Source: Coriaria nepalensis (lineage: Eukaryota; Streptophyta; Magnoliopsida; Cucurbitales; Coriariaceae). Taken from it: a stretch of 64,000 nucleotides of DNA. Positions 54,239 to 64,000 of this stretch are shown here, one piece after another. The position numbers and the translations under genes were made by a program. Each line of letters starts with the position of its first letter. The stretch's first letter is position 1. The stretch spans positions 5,701,501 to 5,765,500 of the forward strand of contig CP114491.1 of assembly GCA_027186245.1 (NCBI GenBank), read 5' to 3'. The notes under the pieces were generated by a model. That model ran no database searches, had not been told where the DNA came from, and saw only the letters and a list, made by a program, of their open reading frames with translations.

Positions 54239-55633
54239 GAATTCTATTTTTATACTTTCAACAGAAGTTTTGTGCATAACACGCTATCGACTTTTGAAGG
54301 ACACGTGTGCATATGTTTTGCCTAAATATTACTTCATTGAGTCTCCCCAATCCACTAAATCATTTGAAAATAATTCTAATGAATTCTATTTTTGCACTTG
54401 AAACACATGTTTCGTCATAACATGTAAATGATCTTAGAAGGACACGTGTGCATTTGTTTCGCCTAATAATCATTTCATTCAGCGTCCTCAAGCCATTAAA
54501 TCAGATCAATGGGGTTCGAACGAATTCTATTTTTGCACTTCAATCACAAGTTTCATGGATAACATGCAATTGATTTTTGAAGAACACGTGTGCATTTGTT
54601 TCGCCTAAAAATCATTTCATTGAGTCTCCTCAAGCCACTAAATCATTTGAAAGTAATTCGAATGAATTCTATTTTTCGCACTTCAAACATAAGTTTCGTG
54701 CATGACATGCACATGATATTTGAATGACAACAAAGTGTGCATATGTTTTGCCTAAATATTACTTCATTGAGTCTCCCCAATCCACTAAATCATTTGAAAA
54801 TAATTCTAACGAATTCTATTTTTGCACTTGTAACACATGTTTCGTCATAACATGTAAATGATCTTAGAAGGACACGTGTGCATTTGTTTCGCCTAATAAT
54901 CATTTCACTGACTGTCCTCAAGCCATTAGATCAGATCAATAGGGTTCGAAAGAATTCTACTTTTCCACTTCCTACACTAGTTTCGTGGATAACATGCAAT
55001 TGATTTTTGAAGAACACGTATGCATTTGTTTCGCCTAAAAATCATTTTATTGAGTCTCTTCAAGCCACTAAATCAATGCAAACACAAGTTTCGTACATAA
55101 CATGCAAATGATATTTGAATGACAAGTCTGCATTTGTTTCGCTTAAAAATAATTTTAATAAGTCTCCACAACCTATTAAATCAATATGAATAGAGTTCAA
55201 ATGAATTATATTTTTACACTTCAGTCACAAGTTTCGTGAGTAACATGATGCAATTGATTTTCGAAGGACATATTTGCGTATGTTTCGCCTAAAAATCATT
55301 TCACTTCGTCTCTTCAAGCCACTAAAATCGTTTCCAAGGAGTTCCAATGAATTCTATTTCTCGCAGTTCAAACACTACTTTCATGCATAACATGCAAATG
55401 ATCTTAGAATGACACGTGTGCATATGGTTCGCCTAACAATCATTTTGACGTGTCTCCTCAGTCCACTAAATCATATGAACGAGGTTCGAACGAATTCTAT
55501 TTTCGCACCTCAAACAAACGTTTCGTGCATAACATGCAAATGATCTTTCAAGGACAAGCCTGCATTTCTTTCGCAAAAAAATTATTTCAGTGAGTCTCCT
55601 TTACCCATTAAATCATATGAATAGGGTTCGAAG
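54239..55633 (+). repeat. 1.4-kb HOR unit U13 (1395 bp), haplotype d with GAATTATA
   Basis: T at 54271 and CATGCATAAC, plus GAATTATA at about 55203. GAATTATA is the state of the 3.1-kb 10-mer and of U0; it is lost from most 1.4-kb units, which have GAATTCTA. Confidence 0.93.
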
Positions 55634-57027
55634 GAATTCTATTTTTATACTTTCAACAGAAGTTTCGTGCATAACACGCTATCGACTTTTGAAGGACACG
55701 TGTGCATATGTTTTGCCTAAATATTACTTCATTGAGTCTCCCCAATCCACTAAATCATTTGAAAATAATTCTAATGAATTCTATTTTTGCACTTGAAACA
55801 CATGTTTCGTCATAACATGTAAATGATCTTAGAAGGACACGTGTGCATTTGTTTCGCCTAATAATCATTTCATTCAGCGTCCTCAAGCCATTAAAGCAGA
55901 TCAATGGGGTTCGAACGAATTCTATTTTTGCACTTCAATCACAAGTTTCATGGATAACATGCAATTGATTTTTGAAGAACACGTGTGCATTTGTTTCGCC
56001 TAAAAATCATTTCATTGAGTCTCCTCAAGCCACTAAATCATTTGAAAGTAATTCGAATGAATTCTATTTTTCGCACTTCAAACATAAGTTTCGTGCATGA
56101 CATGCACATGATATTTGAATGACAACAAAGTGTGCATATGTTTTGCCTAAATATTACTTCATTGAGTCTCCCCAATCCACTAAATCATTTGAAAATAATT
56201 CTAACGAATTCTATTTTTGCACTTGTAACACATGTTTCGTCATAACATGTAAATGATCTTAGAAGGACACGTGTGCATTTGTTTCGCCTAATAATCATTT
56301 CACTGACTGTCCTCAAGCCATTAGATCAGATCAATAGGGTTCGAAAGAATTCTACTTTTCCACTTCCTACACTAGTTTCGTGGATAACATGCAATTGATT
56401 TTTGAAGAACACGTATGCATTTGTTTCGCCTAAAAATCATTTTATTGAGTCTCTTCAAGCCACTAAATCAATGCAAACACAAGTTTCGTACATAACATGC
56501 AAATGATATTTGAATGACAAGTCTGCATTTGTTTCGCTTAAAAATAATTTTAATAAGTCTCCACAACCTATTAAATCAATATGAATAGAGTTCAAATGAA
56601 TTCTATTTTTACACTTCAGTCACAAGTTTCGTGAGTAACATGATGCAATTGATTTTCGAAGGACATATTTGCGTATGTTTCGCCTAAAAATCATTTCACT
56701 TCGTCTCTTCAAGCCACTAAAATCGTTTCCAAGGAGTTCCAATGAATTCTATTTCTCGCAGTTCAAACACTACTTTCATGATAACATGCAAATGATCTTA
56801 GAATGACACGTGTGCATATGGTTCGCCTAACAATCATTTTGACGTGTCTCCTCAGTCCACTAAATCATATGAACGAGGTTCGAACGAATTCTATTTTCGC
56901 ACCTCAAACAAACGTTTCGTGCATAACATGCAAATGATCTTTCAAGGACAAGCCTGCATTTCTTTCGCAAAAAAATTATTTCAGTGAGTCTCCTTTACCC
57001 ATTAAATCATATGAATAGGGTTCGAAG
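55634..57027 (+). repeat. 1.4-kb HOR unit U14 (1394 bp), haplotype a
   Basis: G at 55896 (AAAGCAG); otherwise common states; CATGATAAC. Confidence 0.93.
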
Positions 57028-58421
57028 GAATTCTATTTTTATACTTTCAACAGAAGTTTTGTGCATAACACGCTATCGACTTTTGAAGGACACGTGTGCA
57101 TATGTTTTGCCTAAATATTACTTCATTGAGTCTCCCCAATCCACTAAATCATTTGAAAATAATTCTAATGAATTCTATTTTTGCACTTGAAACACATGTT
57201 TCTTCATAACATGTAAATGATCTTAGAAGGACACGTGTGCATTTGTTTCGCCTAATAATCATTTCATTCAGCGTCCTCAAGCCATTAAATCAGATCAATG
57301 GGGTTCGAACGAATTCTATTTTTGCACTTCAATCACAAGTTTCATGGATAACATGCAATTGATTTTTGAAGAACACGTGTGCATTTGTTTCGCCTAAAAA
57401 TCATTTCATTGAGTCTCCTCAAGCCACTAAATCATTTGAAAGTAATTCGAATGAATTCTATTTTTCGCACTTCAAACATAAGTTTCGTGCATGACATGCA
57501 CATGATATTTGAATGACAACAAAGTGTGCATATGTTTTGCCTAAATATTACTTCATTGAGTCTCCCCAATCCACTAAATCATTTGAAAATAATTCTAACG
57601 AATTCTATTTTTGCACTTGTAACACATGTTTCGTCATAACATGTAAATGATCTTAGAAGGACACGTGTGCATTTGTTTCGCCTAATAATCATTTCACTGA
57701 CTGTCCTCAAGCCATTAGATCAGATCAATAGGGTTCGAAAGAATTCTACTTTTCCACTTCCTACACTAGTTTCGTGGATAACATGCAATTGATTTTTGAA
57801 GAACACGTATGCATTTGTTTCGCCTAAAAATCATTTTATTGAGTCTCTTCAAGCCACTAAATCAATGCAAACACAAGTTTCGTACATAACATGCAAATGA
57901 TATTTGAATGACAAGTCTGCATTTGTTTCGCTTAAAAATAATTTTAATAAGTCTCCACAACCTATTAAATCAATATGAATAGAGTTCAAATGAATTCTAT
58001 TTTTACACTTCAGTCACAAGTTTCGTGAGTAACATGATGCAATTGATTTTCGAAGGACATATTTGCGTATGTTTCGCCTAAAAATCATTTCACTTCGTCT
58101 CTTCAAGCCACTAAAATCGTTTCCAAGGAGTTCCAATGAATTCTATTTCTCGCAGTTCAAACACTACTTTCATGATAACATGCAAATGATCTTAGAATGA
58201 CACGTGTGCATATGGTTCGCCTAACAATCATTTTGACGTGTCTCCTCAGTCCACTAAATCATATGAACGAGGTTCGAACGAATTCTATTTTCGCACCTCA
58301 AACAAACGTTTCGTGCATAACATGCAAATGATCTTTCAAGGACAAGCCTGCATTTCTTTCGCAAAAAAATTATTTCAGTGAGTCTCCTTTACCCATTAAA
58401 TCATATGAATAGGGTTCGAAG
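57028..58421 (+). repeat. 1.4-kb HOR unit U15 (1394 bp), haplotype b
   Basis: T at 57060 and T at 57203. Confidence 0.93.
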
Positions 58422-59815
58422 GAATTCTATTTTTATACTTTCAACAGAAGTTTCGTGCATAACACGCTATCGACTTTTGAAGGACACGTGTGCATATGTT
58501 TTGCCTAAATATTACTTCATTCAGTCTCCCCAATCCACTAAATCATTTGAAAATAATTCTAATGAATTCTATTTTTGCACTTGAAACACATGTTTCTTCA
58601 TAACATGTAAATGATCTTAGAAGGACACGTGTGCATTTGTTTCGCCTAATAATCATTTCATTCAGCGTCCTCAAGCCATTAAATCAGATCAATGGGGTTC
58701 GAACGAATTCTATTTTTGCACTTCAATCACAAGTTTCATGGATAACATGCAATTGATTTTTGAAGAACACGTGTGCATTTGTTTCGCCTAAAAATCATTT
58801 CATTGAGTCTCCTCAAGCCACTAAATCATTTGAAAGTAATTCGAATGAATTCTATTTTTCGCACTTCAAACATAAGTTTCGTGCATGACATGCACATGAT
58901 ATTTGAATGACAACAAAGTGTGCATATGTTTTGCCTAAATATTACTTCATTGAGTCTCCCCAATCCACTAAATCATTTGAAAATAATTCTAACGAATTCT
59001 ATTTTTGCACTTGTAACACATGTTTCGTCATAACATGTAAATGATCTTAGAAGGACACGTGTGCATTTGTTTCGCCTAATAATCATTTCACCGACTGTCC
59101 TCAAGCCATTAGATCAGATCAATAAGGTTCGAAAGAATTCTACTTTTCCACTTCCTACACTAGTTTCGTGGATAACATGCAATTGATTTTTGAAGAACAC
59201 GTATGCATTTGTTTCGCCTAAAAATCATTTTATTGAGTCTCTTCAAGCCACTAAATCAATGCAAACACAAGTTTCGTACATAACATGCAAATGATATTTG
59301 AATGACAAGTCTGCATTTGTTTCGCTTAAAAATAATTTTAATAAGTCTCCACAACCTATTAAATCAATATGAATAGAGTTCAAATGAATTCTATTTTTAC
59401 ACTTCAGTCACAAGTTTCGTGAGTAACATGATGCAATTGATTTTCGAAGGACATATTTGCGTATGTTTCGCCTAAAAATCATTTCACTTCGTCTCTTCAA
59501 GCCACTAAAATCGTTTCCAAGGAGTTCCAATGAATTCTATTTCTCGCAGTTCAAACACTACTTTCATGATAACATGCAAATGATCTTAGAATGACACGTG
59601 TGCATATGGTTCGCCTAACAATCATTTTGACGTGTCTCCTCAGTCCACTAAATCATATGAACGAGGTTCGAACGAATTCTATTTTCGCACCTCAAACAAA
59701 CGTTTCGTGCATAACATGCAAATGATCTTTCAAGGACAAGCCTGCATTTCTTTCGCAAAAAAATTATTTCAGTGAGTCTCCTTTACCCATTAAATCATAT
59801 GAATAGGGTTCGAAG
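58422..59815 (+). repeat. 1.4-kb HOR unit U16 (1394 bp), haplotype c
   Basis: C at 58522, T at 58597 and C at 59092, plus a private A at 59125 (AATAAGGTTCG for AATAGGGTTCG). Confidence 0.93.
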
Positions 59816-61210
59816 GAATTCTATTTTTATACTTTCAACAGAAGTTTTGTGCATAACACGCTATCGACTTTTGAAGGACACGTGTGCATATGTTTTGCCT
59901 AAATATTACTTCATTGAGTCTCCCCAATCCACTAAATCATTTGAAAATAATTCTAATGAATTCTATTTTTGCACTTGAAACACATGTTTCGTCATAACAT
60001 GTAAATGATCTTAGAAGGACACGTGTGCATTTGTTTCGCCTAATAATCATTTCATTCAGCGTCCTCAAGCCATTAAATCAGATCAATGGGGTTCGAACGA
60101 ATTCTATTTTTGCACTTCAATCACAAGTTTCATGGATAACATGCAATTGATTTTTGAAGAACACGTGTGCATTTGTTTCGCCTAAAAATCATTTCATTGA
60201 GTCTCCTCAAGCCACTAAATCATTTGAAAGTAATTCGAATGAATTCTATTTTTCGCACTTCAAACATAAGTTTCGTGCATGACATGCACATGATATTTGA
60301 ATGACAACAAAGTGTGCATATGTTTTGCCTAAATATTACTTCATTGAGTCTCCCCAATCCACTAAATCATTTGAAAATAATTCTAACGAATTCTATTTTT
60401 GCACTTGTAACACATGTTTCGTCATAACATGTAAATGATCTTAGAAGGACACGTGTGCATTTGTTTCGCCTAATAATCATTTCACTGACTGTCCTCAAGC
60501 CATTAGATCAGATCAATAGGGTTCGAAAGAATTCTACTTTTCCACTTCCTACACTAGTTTCGTGGATAACATGCAATTGATTTTTGAAGAACACGTATGC
60601 ATTTGTTTCGCCTAAAAATCATTTTATTGAGTCTCTTCAAGCCACTAAATCAATGCAAACACAAGTTTCGTACATAACATGCAAATGATATTTGAATGAC
60701 AAGTCTGCATTTGTTTCGCTTAAAAATAATTTTAATAAGTCTCCACAACCTATTAAATCAATATGAATAGAGTTCAAATGAATTATATTTTTACACTTCA
60801 GTCACAAGTTTCGTGAGTAACATGATGCAATTGATTTTCGAAGGACATATTTGCGTATGTTTCGCCTAAAAATCATTTCACTTCGTCTCTTCAAGCCACT
60901 AAAATCGTTTCCAAGGAGTTCCAATGAATTCTATTTCTCGCAGTTCAAACACTACTTTCATGCATAACATGCAAATGATCTTAGAATGACACGTGTGCAT
61001 ATGGTTCGCCTAACAATCATTTTGACGTGTCTCCTCAGTCCACTAAATCATATGAACGAGGTTCGAACGAATTCTATTTTCGCACCTCAAACAAACGTTT
61101 CGTGCATAACATGCAAATGATCTTTCAAGGACAAGCCTGCATTTCTTTCGCAAAAAAATTATTTCAGTGAGTCTCCTTTACCCATTAAATCATATGAATA
61201 GGGTTCGAAG
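59816..61210 (+). repeat. 1.4-kb HOR unit U17 (1395 bp), haplotype d with GAATTATA
   Basis: T at 59848, GAATTATA near 60780 and CATGCATAAC near 60959; the same type as U13. Confidence 0.93.
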
Positions 61211-62605
61211 GAATTCTATTTTTATACTTTCAACAGAAGTTTCGTGCATAACACGCTATCGACTTTTGAAGGACACGTGTGCATATGTTTTGCCTAAATA
61301 TTACTTCATTCAGTCTCCCCAATCCACTAAATCATTTGAAAATAATTCTAATGAATTTTATTTTTGCACTTGAAACACATGTTTCGTCATAACATGTAAA
61401 TGATCTTAGAAGGACACGTGTGCATTTGTTTCGCCTAATAATCATTTCATTCAGCGTCCTCAAGCCATTAAAGCAGATCAATGGGGTTCGAACGAATTCT
61501 ATTTTTGCACTTCAATCACAAGTTTCATGGATAACATGCAATTGATTTTTGAAGAACACGTGTGCATTTGTTTCGCCTAAAAATCATTTCATTGAGTCTC
61601 CTCAAGCCACTAAATCATTTGAAAGTAATTCGAATGAATTCTATTTTTCGCACTTCAAACATAAGTTTCGTGCATGACATGCACATGATATTTGAATGAC
61701 AACAAAGTGTGCATATGTTTTGCCTAAATATTACTTCATTGAGTCTCCCCAATCCACTAAATCATTTGAAAATAATTCTAACGAATTCTATTTTTGCACT
61801 TGTAACACATGTTTCGTCATAACATGTAAATGATCTTAGAAGGACACGTGTGCATTTGTTTCGCCTAATAATCATTTCACTGACTGTCCTCAAGCCATTA
61901 GATCAGATCAATAGGGTTCGAAAGAATTCTACTTTTCCACTTCCTACACTAGTTTCGTGGATAACATGCAATTGATTTTTGAAGAACACGTATGCATTTG
62001 TTTCGCCTAAAAATCATTTTATTGAGTCTCTTCAAGCCACTAAATCAATGCAAACACAAGTTTCGTACATAACATGCAAATGATATTTGAATGACAAGTC
62101 TGCATTTGTTTCGCTTAAAAATAATTTTAATAAGTCTCCACAACCTATTAAATCAATATGAATAGAGTTCAAATGAATTATATTTTTACACTTCAGTCAC
62201 AAGTTTCGTGAGTAACATGATGCAATTGATTTTCGAAGGACATATTTGCGTATGTTTCGCCTAAAAATCATTTCACTTCGTCTCTTCAAGCCACTAAAAT
62301 CGTTTCCAAGGAGTTCCAATGAATTCTATTTCTCGCAGTTCAAACACTACTTTCATGCATAACATGCAAATGATCTTAGAATGACACGTGTGCATATGGT
62401 TCGCCTAACAATCATTTTGACGTGTCTCCTCAGTCCACTAAATCATATGAACGAGGTTCGAACGAATTCTATTTTCGCACCTCAAACAAACGTTTCGTGC
62501 ATAACATGCAAATGATCTTTCAAGGACAAGCCTGCATTTCTTTCGCAAAAAAATTATTTCAGTGAGTCTCCTTTACCCATTAAATCATATGAATAGGGTT
62601 CGAAG
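61211..62605 (+). repeat. 1.4-kb HOR unit U18 (1395 bp), c/a mosaic
   Basis: C at 61311 is the c marker, but the next sites are TTTCGTCAT and G at 61473 (the a marker), followed by GAATTATA and CATGCATAAC. A private T at 61358 (GAATTTTA) removes an EcoRI site. The mixture suggests recombination or gene conversion between c and a units. Confidence 0.92.
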
Positions 62606-63999
62606 GAATTCTATTTTTATACTTTCAACAGAAGTTTCGTGCATAACACGCTATCGACTTTTGAAGGACACGTGTGCATATGTTTTGCCTAAATATTACT
62701 TCATTGAGTCTCCCCAATCCACTAAATCATTTGAAAATAATTCTAATGAATTCTATTTTTGCACTTGAAACACATGTTTCGTCATAACATGTAAATGATC
62801 TTAGAAGGACACGTGTGCATTTGTTTCGCCTAATAATCATTTCATTCAGCGTCCTCAAGCCATTAAAGCAGATCAATGGGGTTCGAACGAATTCTATTTT
62901 TGCACTTCAATCACAAGTTTCATGGATAACATGCAATTGATTTTTGAAGAACACGTGTGCATTTGTTTCGCCTAAAAATCATTTCATTGAGTCTCCTCAA
63001 GCCACTAAATCATTTGAAAGTAATTCGAATGAATTCTATTTTTCGCACTTCAAACATAAGTTTCGTGCATGACATGCACATGATATTTGAATGACAACAA
63101 AGTGTGCATATGTTTTGCCTAAATATTACTTCATTGAGTCTCCCCAATCCACTAAATCATTTGAAAATAATTCTAACGAATTCTATTTTTGCACTTGTAA
63201 CACATGTTTCGTCATAACATGTAAATGATCTTAGAAGGACACGTGTGCATTTGTTTCGCCTAATAATCATTTCACTGACTGTCCTCAAGCCATTAGATCA
63301 GATCAATAGGGTTCGAAAGAATTCTACTTTTCCACTTCCTACACTAGTTTCGTGGATAACATGCAATTGATTTTTGAAGAACACGTATGCATTTGTTTCG
63401 CCTAAAAATCATTTTATTGAGTCTCTTCAAGCCACTAAATCAATGCAAACACAAGTTTCGTACATAACATGCAAATGATATTTGAATGACAAGTCTGCAT
63501 TTGTTTCGCTTAAAAATAATTTTAATAAGTCTCCACAACCTATTAAATCAATATGAATAGAGTTCAAATGAATTCTATTTTTACACTTCAGTCACAAGTT
63601 TCGTGAGTAACATGATGCAATTGATTTTCGAAGGACATATTTGCGTATGTTTCGCCTAAAAATCATTTCACTTCGTCTCTTCAAGCCACTAAAATCGTTT
63701 CCAAGGAGTTCCAATGAATTCTATTTCTCGCAGTTCAAACACTACTTTCATGATAACATGCAAATGATCTTAGAATGACACGTGTGCATATGGTTCGCCT
63801 AACAATCATTTTGACGTGTCTCCTCAGTCCACTAAATCATATGAACGAGGTTCGAACGAATTCTATTTTCGCACCTCAAACAAACGTTTCGTGCATAACA
63901 TGCAAATGATCTTTCAAGGACAAGCCTGCATTTCTTTCGCAAAAAAATTATTTCAGTGAGTCTCCTTTACCCATTAAATCATATGAATAGGGTTCGAAG
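62606..63999 (+). repeat. 1.4-kb HOR unit U19 (1394 bp), haplotype a
   Basis: G at 62868 (AAAGCAG), common states elsewhere, CATGATAAC. The window ends at the first base of the next unit (64000), so the array continues beyond it. Confidence 0.93.
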
Positions 64000-64000
64000 G

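Larger units (their letters stand above)
1..64000 (+). repeat. Satellite DNA array, ~142-bp monomer, head to tail
   Basis: The whole window is tandem satellite. Each monomer carries the blocks GAATTCTATTTTT, CACTTCAAACA, AAGTTTCGTGCATAACATGC, GGACACGTGTGCAT, TTGTTTCGCCTAAAAATCAT and GAGTCTCCTCAAGCCACTAA (with variants), then returns to GAATTC. GAATTC-to-GAATTC distances in one unit are 141, 142, 143, 146 or 147 bp. All monomers I followed lie in one orientation, with no inversion, no unrelated insertion and no unique sequence. GC is about 37% (66 of 180 bases, 60001-60180). Known biology: long homogeneous arrays with higher-order repeats are characteristic of centromeres and other constitutive heterochromatin. 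Inference: centromeric or pericentromeric satellite, perhaps plant. I do not recognise the family. Confidence 0.97.
36114..64000 (+). repeat. 1.4-kb higher-order repeat array (10 monomers per unit)
   Basis: From 36114 the period changes to 1394 or 1395 bp and stays so to the end of the window: 20 complete units. Each is the 10-monomer module of the 3.1-kb unit, with its shortened monomer, repeated without the 5-mer and 7-mer modules. Lengths of 1395 versus 1394 reflect one base, CATGCATAAC versus CATGATAAC. Units differ at a few diagnostic positions that define haplotypes a, b, c and d. Confidence 0.96.

Noticed and set aside
1..64000. CRISPR array
   Set aside because: The repeats are ~142 bp with no unique spacers between them; every part of the period is repeated.
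1..64000. Known satellites (Arabidopsis 178-bp, maize CentC, primate alpha satellite)
   Set aside because: Neither the period nor the motifs I recall for those families match; no identity claimed.
1..64000. Telomeric or rDNA spacer repeats
   Set aside because: No TTTAGGG/TTAGGG runs and no rRNA sequence were seen on either strand.

Overview
This window is a single uninterrupted block of satellite DNA from a eukaryotic chromosome. I found no protein-coding gene, RNA gene or intact transposon in it. All 64 kb consist of head-to-tail monomers of about 142-147 bp, all in the same orientation. The DNA is about 37% GC (hand count over 60001-60180). Megabase-type satellites with nested higher-order repeats (HORs) are typical of centromeric or other constitutive heterochromatin. 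Monomer length and AT content would fit a plant, but I do not recognise the family, so the organism is left open (another eukaryote is possible).

Monomers fall into seven recurring classes, told apart by the ~40 bp before a GAATTC anchor. I call them A2, B, A, Z, G, D and E. Their order reveals a seven-monomer ancestral module, A2-B-A-Z-G-D-E (about 1.0 kb).

Region 1 (1 to about 37150) is a 22-monomer HOR of 3116 or 3131 bp. It is made of three variants of the module: a 5-mer (720 bp), a 10-mer (1394 bp, with one monomer shortened by about 35-40 bp) and a 7-mer (1002 bp, or 1017 bp with a 15-bp tandem duplication). There are eleven complete copies plus partial ones at each end. Between about 20.9 and 34.6 kb, rare variants recur every 6262 bp, showing that pairs of units were later amplified together.

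Region 2 (36114 to the end, fully established after 37163) is a different HOR: the 10-mer alone, repeated every 1394 or 1395 bp, 20 complete copies. The switch is a visible crossover tract (37148-37163), where a 10-mer runs into 5-mer-type sequence. The same junction is in every later copy I checked, so the 1.4-kb HOR seems to descend from one unequal crossover in the 3.1-kb HOR. Within region 2, copies form haplotypes (a, b, c, d) in a non-random order: b precedes c and c precedes d, giving a further super-repeat of three or four units (about 4.18 or 5.58 kb).

The main interest is this readable history of a satellite: monomer, heptamer, 22-mer and dimer of 22-mers on one side; decamer and three/four-decamer super-repeat on the other, with the founding junction in view. 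Open reading frames of 68-78 codons recur only because the satellite does, and are not called as genes. All comparisons were made by eye; a few private differences may have been missed.
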